Shown: positions 1 through 12,245, counted from the first letter of the stretch. The stretch is DNA of 64,000 nucleotides from Epinephelus fuscoguttatus (GCF_011397635.1 NC_064770.1:6507826-6571825), one strand, 5' to 3'. Translations and numbers: made by a program. Notes: generated by a model not told the origin, from the letters alone.

Positions 1-36
<36 letters not shown>

Positions 37-50
37 TATATGTATACATG
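1..50. repeat. (TA)n simple repeat at window edge
   Basis: The window opens inside an AT dinucleotide tract that becomes slightly impure (ACAC, TGTATAC) before position 50. Its true left end is outside the window. Confidence 0.9.
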
Positions 51-2955
51 AACAGAGAAAGTACCAGCTTTATACCAGCGGGATTCACAACTCTGCCAGT
101 TTCCAGTTAAGTGGATTATAGTTGATTTTCCAACTTACTTTAGTCTGTGGGAAACATGCTAGTGTTTCTAATGATATAGTATTTCCTGTGAGAGATTTCT
201 AACTTCTATTTCTGAAGTTTGATGAGTTCCACTTCCTGTTCAGTTAAGTTCCAAAGGCAAGAGATACAGATGGTGCAGGGCATTTCCTTTAGACAGAGAG
301 AAGCAGAGATAAAAGACAAACATACTCCATTTCCTTTTAAGAAATACCCTAATAATAATTTGTTAAAGAAAAATTCTTGAAAAGGTCACAGAGAGACTGG
401 GCTGCAAATTGTAGGAGTCGCAGTGGCAGTAGAAGCAATCGGTAATATTACTATTTATCATGTCAAAATCTGCTTGGTTGCATCCACAAGGTCTGCATTT
501 GAATCCCATCCAAAGCATCACATACCTGTATGTAGTCCAAATTCACCATGACTGGTTGTATTATCAGTATCAGATGCGCTCATAGAGCTGCAGTAAATGA
601 CTCCTGCTATCGCTGTATTTCTCTTTATAGTCACAAGTTGCACACAAATTATGTGGTTTTCTGTTTCCTGCAGCTTAGATATTCAAGACAGTGGCTAAAG
701 AGTGGAGTCACCTCTAGAATATCATCTTATTGTGGGGGTGGGCTACTGCACAGTGCATATCATGCTGTAGTTGGATATCTCAACATGTTAGGACAGGATA
801 GTGATCCAACAATAGATCCATGTCCCTCAACCTGACCATCACCCTGTTTCATCGGAGGCTAAAGGCAGCACTCTGAGTCATTATATTGCATGAGAAGCGA
901 CCCGCAGGGCTTCAATGTGCAGCTTTGATCAGGAACACATGGCTGAACTTCCTCTGCTGCTGCAATAGTCAGCTGCTGTCCGTTTGCTAGGAGAGGAGGA
1001 GAGAAGGAAAAGAAAAGACACTGGAGGAAAGGCAAGCAATGCTGAGTGTAATTCAGTGGAGACAAAATAGTGCAAATACAAAGAGCAGAGTAGGGCAGGC
1101 AGGAGAAAACAAGGAAATAAACAAGGAGAGGAAATGGATGACGAGACGAGAGATAGAGGGAAGAGCAATAAAGGATGGAGGGAGGACAGCCTCAGTTTCC
1201 TGGCTGCAGGTCTGAAGGCGCCATGTTGAGACAGCAACATTTCTGCAGCGCCACACTGTCTCCTGCCTCATCTCTGTCCTGTCTGCCTCCCTGTCCGTCT
1301 ACATGCCTCTTTCCTTTTTTCCCATCTGTCTCTCTCTCCCACCTTTACTTTTTACCACGGGGGTAATTGACAAACTCGTTTATTGGTGGTTGGAGGAAGT
1401 GGAGGAGGCAGTTGTGCCAGCGGTGGCTTTACGGCTGCCTTATTGCCCCTTATTGCCTATTGGTGGTCAACAAAAGACACTCCAAAGGGCGGTTTGGCCT
1501 CCTGGAAAGTCTGCCTTTTTTGTCGTGCTTCCTGTCCGTCTCATTCTCTTTTGATGGTCGGCTTTGTCTCTCAGATAAGCATGGCTGTTTTTCAGAGACT
1601 AAACAGATATCTTTGTCTTTTTTTCACAGGGATCCTGGTCTACGAAACATCCCCTGACATGATTCCTAAATGTAATACTTCTATCTACCAGCTGACCTCG
1701 ACCATCTCTGTTCACTCAGAGTTCATTGTGTATCACCATATCGCTGCTTCAGATGATCACACAGCAACTCAAGAGGTTTTCTAAACTTCTTTTCACACCA
1801 GGGTCACGCAGTTGGATATTCATTAAGCCAAGCAGGAACCTGGTGCTGAAGGGATTTTACTTGTTAGATATGATTTACTGCAGCAGTCTGACCTCCTGCT
1901 GCTGGATTCAGTCACATGCACTCTAATCATTTGATTATAACCAGAGGAAGGCAGTGCTGCAAGTCTGAGTTATTGGACTTGCGTGACGATTCAACTGTAA
2001 TTGAATTAACATGGATTTGCATTTTTCGATCTTTCAGATGACTCTTGGCATATATAAAACATAGTCTGGTTTCTTTACGTGTTTTGATTCTGTGCCACAA
2101 ATGGGAAAGAGATGCAAAGCAGGAGGTAAAATACAGACCAGCGTGGCTAGCTGTGGAAAATTATGTCGTGTAACAGTGAAACTGATAAAAGAATGTGATA
2201 CTACAGTAGAGTTTGTGTTAATGTGTTCTGTGAAGACATAAACACCACAAACAATAAAAAGCAACAAAATTCCTTCATTTCTCTGCCATGTTCTTTTATT
2301 CTACAGCCTGAAGACTGCACATGCTTACAAATATTTAAGCTGTGACCTGTTGCATTAATAAAAAAAACAAACAAAAAAAAAAAACAACAACTATTTGTCA
2401 TATTTACTGAAACTGTCACTATTCTTCCACACTAAATCATGCCTACTCTATTGAGAAAGTTTGTGAACTGGCTGCCATGTTGAAAACAGTCAAGCTGAAG
2501 CAAATGTTCTCATTTTACAGCTAAACAGTACACTAAAATATGTTTCTGAAAACGTGAGGTAATAAACAGGCATTGCACTAGCAGAATATTAATTCATATT
2601 TGATCAGCGATGCCCAGTTTGGCATTTTGACTGCAGTTTAGGAACTGTGATTGACATGACCGATAGATTTTAGCAATTGGTGTTGAAGGCAATAGGAGGA
2701 GGAGGGACATGATTTTTTTTCAAACTATCTTTCTCATATTCTTTGGGATGACAGTTCAGCAAATATTACAAGAAGTTATTTTCATACCAACTGCGACTTT
2801 AAAGGCAAACTGTAAGTTCAGCTTGGATCTTATTCTCATCAGTGCAGCCATCAGTTAGGTCTCACATTGTTTACATCACTCAAAGATTCCAGTGGGATAA
2901 GAAGCACTTGCAATCACATAATCAGGAAGGCTTGAAACAAATTGACAGTTTAGCC
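51..2955. other. Intergenic, no gene recognised
   Basis: Only short, overlapping open frames on both strands with low-complexity translations are present, with no splice-linked exons and no recognisable domain. The segment is AT-rich with occasional A and T runs. It lies 5' of mir-196 and far 5' of hoxb9a, where hoxb10a or hoxb13a would be expected in other fish. Nothing resembling a homeobox is visible here. Confidence 0.6.
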
Positions 2956-3603
2956 CAGGGGATGGCAACCTTTACTATTAAAAGAACCTTTATTGGCCAA
3001 AAACAGAAAAAGAAAAATTGTTTGGAGCGGCAAAGCATATTTGAATAAATGTAACAGCCAAGTAAGCCTAAATTAGCCCATTAACATTACGAAAAGGTCT
3101 CAGTGAGCATTGATTAATATGATTTACCACAAATTGGCAACCTTGGAGTGGAGTGGGCTATTTATAATTATTTAGTTCTTTAACGTTGCATATTGGTGAA
3201 AGCAAATAAATCTCTCCACACAGTTTTAAATCCTTTATTTTCTTCCAAGACTTTTCCTTTTTTGGATTTGGAATCCATAGCTAGCCTTGCTAAAGAGGCT
3301 CCAGGCTAGCCACCACTACTTACATTCAGCAAAATTTAGAGGTAAAACACCAGGTCGTAGACATATGAGGCACATTTTAGTTGATGAAACTTTAAAATAT
3401 TTTTAATTCATTTTTACAGTTGTAGAATGCAGTAATAACTATAAGCCTACAACAATGACAAATTAAATCAAATTTTTTTTTATTTTATTAAAAAAATAAC
3501 CATCATTCATTTCTACATAATTTTATGTCAGAGCCACAGGGAGTCAATGAAGAGAGTCTAAAGAGCTGCATGCAGCTCCAGAGGTACAGGTTGCCTACCC
3601 CTG
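2956..3603. mobile_element. hAT-like non-autonomous element (MITE), copy 1
   Basis: The element begins CAGGGGATGGCAACCT and ends AGGTTGCCTACCCCTG, which are near-perfect inverted termini. It is flanked by a perfect 8-bp duplication, GTTTAGCC, at 2948-2955 and 3604-3611. An 8-bp duplication with CAGGGG-type termini is the signature of the hAT superfamily. It is 648 bp long with no transposase frame, so it must have been mobilised in trans. A second copy lies at 19222-19839, and both share an internal stretch around the words CCAAGACTTTTCCTTT and GGATTTGGAATCCA. Confidence 0.88.
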
Positions 3604-3611
3604 GTTTAGCC

Positions 3612-4156
3612 AAATAATCTAAGACACTTTACTTTCAAGATAGTTTCAAGATAACCCATAATTGTCTCAACAAACTGGTATAAAATTTTCGGACTGCCTT
3701 TCTATACAATGTATCTTCATACAACAGTTTGTATTGCTTTAGGCAAGAAAAGTTACTGTGGTTAGGGTTAGGAGAAGAAACATGGTGACAGAGTAACTTA
3801 AAGTGACTCAGTGTTGACTCAGATTTCAAATGTTTCTGAACACCAGTCTCCTGGGGAAAGTCCTGTGTTTATGACTCACTCACCACCCCAACCTGCCTCC
3901 TTCTGTACTCCTGTCAGAGCATTGGTCATGTGATTACAGCCTTCCCAAATAAGTGGGTCATACACAAATTAGTGGCTCATCATTACATAGGATATGTATA
4001 CATTTTTGTGCATTATTTTAAACAGCCTATAATTTTGGGATAAAGCCATTTGATTTTATGACCTCAAAGCCTCTCGTTTTGTCATTGCACCATCATGTTC
4101 AACATAATTTAAAAAATTGCTAATGACAATGACGGTGAGACCTAAAAGAAACATTA
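3612..4156. other. Intergenic, nothing recognised
   Basis: AT-rich sequence between two transposable elements. I see no coding, RNA or repeat signature. Confidence 0.5.
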
Positions 4157-4756
4157 ACAACCCAATGGCAGAATAAATGTTGGCACTGTATGTGTCTGCA
4201 AACCACAGGTGTTCTACAATTGTGCATTTCAAATGTAGTGGACATGTTAAAACTTTCCATTTCTTTCCATTTCAGTTTTTGAATTCGTGTTGTGACAACA
4301 CTCTGGTTAACATGTGGTTAAGTACCAAAAAAATTTGGCCAGGGTTAGGAAAATATCATGTTTTGGCTTAACATACCCTGTTTGGTCACTGCATAAATGG
4401 CTGAACATGTCCTGGCGTGTCATTAAAAAACAATCACGTTTGTGACAACAAACACAGCTGGACATGTCCTGTTATTAAAAAACAATCTCTTTTGGCACAA
4501 CAAACATGGCTTGCTTACGATCTGTCATTTCAAAAACACCCACTTTTGTTGGTCTCGACCGGTGGTTTACCGCTTTGCTGCTTGGCAAACGTCTCACCAA
4601 GGTGTCACTTCATCCACCATCCCCTCCTCTTCCTAATGAGAAACTTAGCTCATATACATGATCTGAACTATGTCTAGGTAAAAAAAAGTAAAAATGTACA
4701 TATCCGTGGTTTGCAGAAACATACAATGGCAACATTTTCTTCTGGTGACTGGGCTG
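4157..4756 (+). mobile_element. Interspersed repeat with about 75-bp inverted termini, family A copy 1
   Basis: The left end (CAACCCAATGGCAGAA, then a stretch ending in CTGCAAACCAC) is the inverted counterpart of the right end (GTGGTTTGCAGAAACATA, then CTGGTGACTGGGCTGG). The interior has the words GGTTAGG and TCATGTTTTGGCTTAA and a block GGCAAACGTCTCACCAAG. The same order of blocks recurs at 17259-17904 on the + strand and, shortened, at 30887-31263 on the - strand. Three copies in one window make it an interspersed family. It looks like a non-autonomous DNA transposon, but I cannot assign the superfamily because no target duplication is convincing. Confidence 0.7.
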
Positions 4757-4959
4757 GCATTACTCACTTGTTTAAAAAACTTTTTCCTGTAATGCTTCCT
4801 CTTTTGATCATGTGAATGATAAAAGCAGTGGCACCACAAAACTTCAGTAGTTGGTTTATGCTGTTGGGTGTACGAAGGGAGATGTTCATTGTTTGTGTCC
4901 TGTTCCATATAAACTGTCAACATTAGTTTCTTTTACTGTGACTACGATTTTTCCCTAAA

Positions 4960-5492
4960 CTCAAAGAAATAGTTCAACATTTTGGAAATCATGCCGATTC
5001 ACTTTCTTGGTGAGGATTAGATCAGAAGATCAGTGTAACTTTCATATCTGTACAGTTAATTTGAAGCCACCACTAGCAGCAGGTTAGCTTAGCTTTGCAC
5101 AATGTCTGGAAACAGCTAGCCTGGCTCATACCATAAGTAACAAAACATGCCCTACGTCACCTCTAAAGCTCACTGATTAACATGTATTTCATTTGTTTAA
5201 TGTGTACAAAAACTCAAGCCTTAAAGCAACACGTTGTAGTTTTATGTAGGGCTATGTGCCAAAGTAGTTCTTGGCTGGGACCAGTAACCTCCTCGAGTCT
5301 CTGCTGGTTCACTAGCAACCCTTATGTTGGTGACCAGACTCCAGGAAGTTCCTATGTCAGGCCAACAAACAGTCCACAGAACACCTATATATTTAGTGAA
5401 CAGACATGTGTGCTATTTTTTTTTATCTTATCTAACTCTCTGCAAGAAAAGTAAATTGAGATTTTTTAACACGCTGAACAATTCCTGTCCTT
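4960..5492 (+). mobile_element. Fold-back repeat of a common percomorph family, family B copy 1
   Basis: The left end (AAATAGTTCAACATTTTGG, then CACTTTCTTGGTGAGGATTA) is inverted at the right end (TAACTCTCTGCAAGAAAA, then TGAACAATTCCTG). The interior includes GGTTAGCTTAGCTTTGCA, a block I remember as very abundant in percomorph genomes. More decayed copies are at about 9787-9930 (left part only) and about 29770-30070. No coding capacity is seen. Family membership is from memory; the inverted termini and internal copies are directly visible. Confidence 0.7.
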
Positions 5493-7322
5493 AAACAAAC
5501 CTTAACAAACCTTAGCCACTGGTGGTTTTGGAAGACACTGAGTGCAATTACATGGACATGAATAACCCATTTATGTAGCTTATCCTGGTTTTGATCACCA
5601 TATACATGATATAGTGTTTACATGAACACAGAGAAGTTGGGTTATCAGCATTCTCTTTTTACATTCTGGTTTTGGTCGGAGTACTCCAACTAGCATATTT
5701 AGGCTAGTCATAAACAAAATATGGTGTTTCCATGCTCAAACACATGTATGCAATTTTTATAGCTTCCTCTCGGATATATGCTGCTTAAGGTCTGGAACCC
5801 GACTGATACTTTTTTATAAAGTCCTAACCTCACCTGCATGCTGTGCCCACGTACATCCCAGGCACAACAAAATTAGGTCAAAATTTAAAAAAAAAATACA
5901 AGCAAAGGGCAGAATCAAAACAGATCAATACACCACCACACGAGTGAGGGTCATGAGTGATGATTGAGAGTGATTACTTTTGTTTGTTTTCTCAGAAAAT
6001 GCTGCATTGTATATATTTTTATCCTGTTCCACACGAGGATCCTGGCATAGCCAACGTTACTTTCTTGGGTAAAAAATGGTTTTTTTGGATATCCATGCTA
6101 GTCCAATGCATTTTTGGCAATACCATGCAATACAAATGTGTCATTTTTGCTTATTGTGTTTGAATACAGCCATCTCATCGTAGTAAGACCATTTTTTTCA
6201 AACTTGACCTCACCTCACTGTCCTCTAGGATTTCACAGCCACATGAAACTTTACAACCGAAAGCTAAAGACTTTGGGCATTCAGAGAATGGATGACTTAT
6301 GACATAGGTATATTGACTATTAGGGGGCTTCTTGGCAGTACAGAAGCGCTCACGATCCAGTCACTGAAAAACGCATTTTTTACAGAAATGTCCAAATGTC
6401 AAATTTTTTAATATAAAATTACAACATGAATTTTGCTACGGTTTTCTTCAGTGTCTTGGTGTCTTAATGTGGTGTTTTGGAGAATTTATTTTGCCATATT
6501 TGTCAGTTCTTGAGCAGTAAAAAAATGCTTAAATATAGCACCAAATCTGTGATACAAATGGTATCAACCCAATCAACCCCAATCTTACGAAGCATAATTG
6601 AGCATGGGACTGGCGATCAAATACTTCCATCATAATGTTCTAAGCCCACACACACTCCAAACTTTAAAAGTTTGAATAGGTGCTTAACCAAAACACAATG
6701 CTTATTACAGATTTATGAACATAAAAATTTGACACACAGTGCTGAACTGCCTCTCAAATTAATCTTCATGTTCCCACCTTTTAGATGATGTATAGGCTAC
6801 TACATCCATGTGGTGTGTACTGTTTATCTGCCCCCAAGGATCCCCTGTCTCCCCCTAGAAAGACAAAATTGGGTCTATGGGAGGGATGAAGTGGAAGAGG
6901 TTATTAAAAAGGAGAGCATAAATTGAAAGGAGGTAAACTTAAGTCTCCTGCATGAAGGTCAGATGTGTTACATGCACTTTGTAACCTCCTACATTGGCAC
7001 TGAATGTTGACATTGCATGTGATTCAAGAGGTTTGAAATCACCCAACAAGGATGTTATTCCTAGGGATACTGGGATGTGGTTGGAAGGCAATGACAAACA
7101 ATGTACTTTGAGGACACATTATTGGTTTCAGTGTGGAGTTTTAACACAACATGGAAATTCTATTTCAGATAAATTGCTACCTATTGTTGTCACAGAATCA
7201 GAAACTGTATTTCCTGTTGGTTTTGATGGAGTGTTGTCCAGTTCTCTGTTGTGTGAAATCACAGAACCAGCTGGAGTGGTTCCCTCTGCTGCCGCCATGG
7301 GCCAATCACTGGATTCATACAG
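5493..7322. other. Intergenic, nothing recognised up to mir-196
   Basis: AT-rich sequence with short random open frames and no recognisable repeat ends. The mir-196 primary transcript may begin in this stretch, but no promoter could be identified by eye. Confidence 0.45.
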
Positions 7323-7409
7323 GAGCTGTGTGATCTAGGTAGTTTCAAGTTGTTGGGCTGGATGCTTGAGATCACAGGAACCTGAAACTGCCTTAATCAC
7401 ACCAGTCTC
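7323..7409 (+). ncRNA. mir196: mir-196 precursor hairpin
   Basis: Positions 7336-7357 match a mature miR-196 sequence at all 22 positions as I remember the family. It begins TAGGTAGTTTCAAG and carries A rather than T at nucleotide 13, so it is closer to the fish miR-196b form than to miR-196a. The flanks fold back: GTGTGAT before the mature arm pairs with ATCACAC after the 3' arm, and the 3' arm contains CCTGAAACTGCC, pairing with the seed half of the mature arm. The loop is about 15-20 nt around TGGATGCTTGAGATCA. In vertebrates mir-196 genes lie between Hox9 and Hox10 paralogues, which is the position here, 18.3 kb 5' of hoxb9a and on the same strand. The mature RNA represses Hox mRNAs, best known for HOXB8, and a matching site is present in the hoxb8a 3' UTR at 57933-57954. 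The exact precursor ends are estimated. The a/b/c/d suffix is left off because assignment needs comparison with other fish loci. Confidence 0.96.
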
Positions 7410-8206
7410 AGCTGAACACAGCGGCATGCCAACAAACAGCAGAAGAGGACATCAAGCAGACTCAGCACTTAACCCAACACAACCTCTGTCATCTGTGTAC
7501 TATGTACTGTTAAGGAGACAAAATGCTTTGTTTAATGCTGCTAGATGGGCAGTCTGGTGAAGCCTATTTAGATTGGTTGCCTTTGCAAAAAGCCACAGGT
7601 AAATGCAAAACACATGTTCTTTGAATCTGAAATTGAAAATGGATACATGGTGGTTTGCCCATGTGTTGCTCCATCAGAAACCTCAGTAAACATTGCCTTT
7701 GTTTGAGTGAAGGTGCTTCCAAATGTTGATGTTTTCTCTCTAGAGTCTGTAGGAGCTCCTTTCACTGATCATATCTGACATGGATCTCATTTTACATTTT
7801 TATTTGTGTGTTCCCTCTTTGTGTTGTGTGTTGGAATGTGGAATAATCATTGTTTTTAAGGGGGGACAAGGAATAAAAATTCTCATTTCAATTTGACTTA
7901 AATGACAAGAGTGTCTGCAACTCCAGCATTAAGGCAAAGACTGTGCCTACCCACACAGGTGTTTTGGCCAATTAAACCTCTGCTCAGGTTAAAGTGAGCT
8001 ATGGCTCTGCTGAGGTCATCAAACTTTCTACTCTCTTAGCATTAACAGGCAACACAACTAAGTGAGTGAGGGGGATGTCAGTCAAGCACAGTCCTGAGCC
8101 AGAATAAGTGGAAACACCTGTGTGCATGTGCACAGCTGGGTCCGTGCAATTTGTTTATGAAATAGTAAAACCTAATAAAATGAGAGTCTGAACTGTGATA
8201 GTCACA
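7410..8206. other. Downstream of mir-196, nothing recognised
   Basis: No coding or repeat signature is visible. An AATAAA-type word occurs near 7870, which could belong to the pri-miRNA, but such words are frequent in AT-rich sequence. Confidence 0.4.
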
Positions 8207-8210
8207 TTAA

Positions 8211-8418
8211 AGGGATAGGTCAGAATTTTTGAGTTGTACGGAGTGCCTATCCATATGTATTACATACTGTAGATGTCAGTCAGCATGCCATCAGCTTTGA
8301 GAAAAGGCAGGATCACCGAAACGACAGTTAAACACTGCTGTGAATGGGGGGCGGCACACAGCGTAGACATATATCAGCCACCTAAAAATAAATCCCACAG
8401 GAAAAAGTCAGTAACAGC
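8211..8418 (+). mobile_element. TTAA-type repeat fragment, interrupted by the next element
   Basis: It starts directly after TTAA (8207-8210) with AGGGATAGGTCAGAATTTTT and runs through CAGCCACCTAAAAATAAAT. This resembles a repeat I know from many percomorph genomes that starts at TTAA. The left end is present; the right end is not found. The next element begins at a TTAA inside its expected interior, so it appears to be the older host of a nested insertion. Confidence 0.5.
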
Positions 8419-8422
8419 TTAA

Positions 8423-9046
8423 AGGGATAGTGCACCCAAAAATGAAAATTCAGCCATTATCTACTCACCCAAATGCCTGGTAGGGAGGCTCTGGTGAAGT
8501 TTTAGAGTCCTCACAACACTTATGGAAATCCGAGGGAGAAGTGGCTAGCAGCACAACTGCACACCTAATGGCTGACGGCGACCCAGATTAAAACGTCCAA
8601 GAACACAGAATTGAAACCATAAAATATCTGCATATCTCACGAGATCGTGAGACATCAGCACCGCCTTCATGTGTGTTCACGTGCTTTCGCTGGTCTCGTG
8701 CGCAAGCGCACAAACGTCAGTGCAGTGTACACAGAAGCAGTCAGAGCTACAGGCTACAATGAGGCTAAAAACAGAGTTCAAATGACGTTTTTCCAAGCAA
8801 CTTTTTATGTCGGGGCTTCAGGACACTTGGATCACTACGGGCGAGCAGTATGGAGATATTTTATGGTTTCAATTCTGTGTTCTTGGACGTTTTAATCTGG
8901 ATCGCCGTCAGCCATTAGGTGTGCAGTTGTGCTGCTAACCACTTCTCCCTCGGATTTCCTTAAGTGTTGTGAGGACTCTAAAACTTCACCAGAGCTTCCC
9001 TCGGCATATGGGTGAGTAGATAATGGCTGAATTTTGCACTATCCCT
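8423..9046. mobile_element. TTAA-flanked fold-back MITE (Kolobok/piggyBac-like)
   Basis: Both ends read AGGGATAGTGCA inward and are flanked by TTAA at 8419-8422 and 9047-9050. The inverted termini extend about 200 bp (8423 to about 8630, and about 8853 to 9046) with few differences, including the block TTTTAGAGTCCTCACAACAC and its complement. About 220 bp of unpaired sequence lies between them. TTAA target duplication is typical of piggyBac and Kolobok superfamilies. There is no transposase, only a short frame across the loop. The close match between arms suggests either recent insertion or arm homogenisation. Confidence 0.85.
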
Positions 9047-9178
9047 TTAAGTGAATGCCATATTAATTGTCACTGCTTTTCCTTCCCTTCAGATGTGGAA
9101 GCTTTTAAGTGCTTCAGTTGTCCATCTATGCTCTCGTCTAAGCCACTAGTCTACTGACAAAAACAGAAAGTTTGGCTT

Positions 9179-9361
9179 GTTGAACATGGGAGCTACTGGT
9201 CTACCACTGCCTTAATCAATTAGTTAGTTAGTGTTATTGTGTTATTGTGTATCTTTGGTGAATCTGAGGCAACACTTTCAAACACCAAAATCACACAATA
9301 ACACAAACATATAGGTAACTGTTCAAGGGAGCAGTAGACCAGCAGCTCCTGTGTTCAGTGA
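9179..9361. mobile_element. Short fold-back element
   Basis: TGAACATGGGAGCTACTGG near 9181 is inverted as CCAGCAGCTCCTGTGTTCA near 9340. The inner words GTTATTGTGTTATTGTG are inverted as CACAATAACACAAAC. The unit is about 180 bp without coding potential. The target duplication is not clear. Confidence 0.65.
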
Positions 9362-9786
9362 TATTATATCACTGTTTATCTCAATGGACTCTGGCTTTGA
9401 AGAAAGTGATAGAACGGTGTCAGTTCCCCGTCAGAAATCACTGTCTGACAGTAAGGTGAAGCTGTGAAAATATTCTTGTTATAGTGTACACTGCACAGCT
9501 GTACATTGTTTAGGTTCTGTGTCAGACTCCAGCCTACTTCACCAAACTGAAGGTGTGCCAACTGACATCTGCTGAAAAAAAAAGCCACTGACCATGGATA
9601 AGTACCCCATACAACCAAACTTCCAAAGATCCAAACTATCACTGTCACAAATATTTAAGCTTTTAATTCTGAAGTGTGAGGCGTGAATTCATTTTATATG
9701 TTTTCATTTTCTTTTCTTTTTTTTTTTTTTTTTTGCATGTGATAGTCCACTTACACATAAACGTCTATTGAAAAAAGGTGATGTTG

Positions 9787-9930
9787 AAGGAATATTTCTA
9801 CATTTTGGGATATGCACTTCTTGCTTGAGAGGAAGATCACTATCAGTCTCATGTCAGCATAAAGACTAAGTTTCTGTTTGTGTATGGTTTAGACAAAATA
9901 GATACAGTGTGTTAATTATTTAGCCTTAGA
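9787..9930 (+). repeat. Family B repeat, partial decayed copy
   Basis: AATATTTCTACATTTTGGGA, then CTTCTTGCTTGAGAGGAAGA and CAGCATAAAGACT, follow the left part of the element at 4960-5492. The rest is missing or unrecognisable. Confidence 0.5.
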
Positions 9931-10176
9931 CATGTTGGTAGTATTTTCACTTTAAACAAAACCAGAGTAGGCTCTGTGTTTAACAGTACAATTTCTGTGC
10001 ACTTCATCCACCACCGGTCTGCAAACAGTACAGCCCTTGTGAACCATTTGGCCTGTGTAAACACATTAAATTGTGTCTGGACTACACTGCCTTGCATAAA
10101 CTTAGCATTAAGTATGTTTAAACTATGTTTTCACTGATAAGGGATTTTTCTCTAAAATAAAACCATCACAAATTAT

Positions 10177-10178
<2 letters not shown>

Positions 10179-10229
<51 letters not shown>
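10179..10229. repeat. (TG)n microsatellite
   Basis: Uninterrupted TG dinucleotides for about 51 bp. Confidence 0.98.
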
Positions 10230-10230
<1 letters not shown>

Positions 10231-10946
10231 AGAGGGGGCAAGGAGTCAGATGGAATTGGCCTTCCTCCTCGTGCACCCTCTGCAGTACTGTGATGATAAA
10301 TGCTGGCCGTGTTCATTTTCAAACATAATATGTTTTATGAAGTTCAGCGTGCCGCCATGAGGCTGTAAATCTGTTCTCTCTCTTTCTCTCCTGTGTCAGT
10401 GGCAGAGGGTTTCTGTATAATTTGCAGTGCGTTTAATAGCACATTAACATTTAGCAGCCACAGTTCACTTTCTGGCTGTGCTCTGGCGCCGGTACAGCAG
10501 CCTGTACATGATCCTCATTCTCTCAACATTACATCAAACACAGGATGTAGATTGTTGTTGACATCCAGATTGTAAATGAAGCAGTTCACTGTAAAAACTC
10601 ATGGTGCATTTTATTGAAATCTAGTTATGTTTAATAATTACATCAGCTAAAAAGGTTATAGCTAAATCTAAGGGCATAGCGAATTTTCAACTCACAGACA
10701 TTGGATGGTAGTAAATATTGGGAATTATTGTTTGTTTTGATGTGCTGATTTTCAGCTTCAATTCAGGTACATCCATATATGATGATCCCCTTTTTGTGCA
10801 TAGTTTAAAACTTTAGGGGATAGAGAGTAGTCCGACATAAACTCACAAGGGAAGTCCACCAACCTTACACATTAAGTTCATTTAAGTCCACATATGGAGT
10901 CCCACTCAGCCTGTCAAAAGACTATAATGTGTATTGTCTCAGGACA

Positions 10947-11711
10947 ACGCAACACATTCTCACTCCCAAATGGTGAAATACCAACACTTGGTCTGCGGAA
11001 ATTCAGTAATGACGTGTCAATTTAAGCTTGTTACCTGCATTGTCTCTTTTCATAATAAAATTTCGTTTTCACAGGAAATGTACAGTTTCTGCTCATTAAA
11101 TGCATACATTCATCTTCTAACCACTTCATCCTCTTGAGGGTCGCAGGGGGGCTGGAGCCTATCCCAGCTGACATCGGGCGAGAGGCAGGGTACACCCTGG
11201 ACAGGTTGCCAGACTATCGCAGGGCTGACACATAGAGACAAACAACCATTCACGCACACATTCACACCTATGGACAATTTAGAATTATCAATTAACCTAG
11301 TCTGCATGTCTTTGGACTGTGGGAGGAAGCCGGAGTGCCCGGAGAGAACCCACGCTGACACGGGGAGAACATGCAAACTCCGCACAGAAGGGCTCCCATG
11401 CCCGGGATCGAACCGGCAACCCTCTTGCTGTGAGGCGAGAGTGCTAACCACCACACCACCGTGCTGCCCTTAAATGCATACAGTCTTTTTCAAAATATAT
11501 TTGGAAAGTAGGTACAAAAGGTGTTTTTTATGTTTACTTCCTTCGATTTAGGCAGCAAAAGCATGTGCTTATGTTTAGAAAAATAACATGGTTTGGTAAA
11601 AAAACAAGTGCTTGTTATTAATGTAATGCCATGTCACTTGGCATACGTCACTGATTTAGTGTGCCACAACAGCCTGTTCTCATTCCGAATTCATCAAATA
11701 CCAAATCTTTG
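10947..11711 (+). repeat. Old repeat with two direct copies of its end, split by the SINE
   Basis: The words CATTCTCACTCCCAAATGG, then GTGAAATACCAACACTTGG (10952-10996), recur in the same orientation at about 11674-11712 as GTTCTCATTCCGAATTCATC, then AAATACCAAATCTTTG. This terminal motif is one I recognise as common in fish repeats. The SINE at 11109-11469 sits inside this older sequence. The exact structure is uncertain. Confidence 0.4.
11109..11469 (-). mobile_element. tRNA-headed SINE-like retroelement with perfect 13-bp target duplication
   Basis: Read on the - strand it begins GGGCAGCACGGTGGTGTGG and contains a polymerase III box A-like TGGTGTGGTGG and a box B GGTTCGATCCC. It continues through CCGGCTTCCTCCCACAGTCC and ends near CTCAAGAGGATGAAGTGG. 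This is a ubiquitous fish repeat as I remember it. The flanks carry an identical duplication TTAAATGCATACA at 11096-11108 and 11470-11482, which defines both ends exactly and shows target-primed retroposition. The identical duplications point to a comparatively recent insertion. It has no coding role. Confidence 0.88.
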
Positions 11712-12189
11712 TCTGTGATGTTAAAAGCCACCTTATGCAGTGGTATGATATGCCACTGGGCGGTGTCAGTTTCTGATGTTCCTGGACGAAACCTTTCGTG
11801 ATGTTATGATTCACTGTTGGCCAGCTGGACAGCACGTATTGCGGCAGTATAAGTGTCATTTTAACTGAAAAGCTTTAATTTTAAAATAATTTTGCCTATG
11901 CAGTTACGCAGTTTTCTAACCCTTTGTTTTCTCTGGTGGAAACACATGGTCCAAGACTGAATGTAATATGTTAATTGATTAAAGTTGTGATTATGAATAT
12001 ATGATTTGCAGTAACGGGTAAGAGGATAAATTGGGTCTGTAGATAATAAAAATGTAAAATGTACAAATATTTTGTATTATTATTACATTGCTGTCAACAT
12101 CAGTAGTGTCACTAGTGTTGCTGGCAAGACTTGTTGAAAACTCAACATGAAAAAACTGGAGCCAGCATCCAAACTCAGTGCATCAAGGT

Positions 12190-12245
12190 AAGGAGTACTA
12201 GCCAATCACAGCACAGTAGGGTGGGACTTGTTGCAAAGTGGTTTT
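12190..12245 (+). repeat. Half copy of the fold-back repeat at 14252-14438
   Basis: TACTAGCCAATCACAGCACA, then GTAGGGTGGGACTTG, matches the right arm of the element at 14252-14438. Only one arm is present. Confidence 0.6.
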
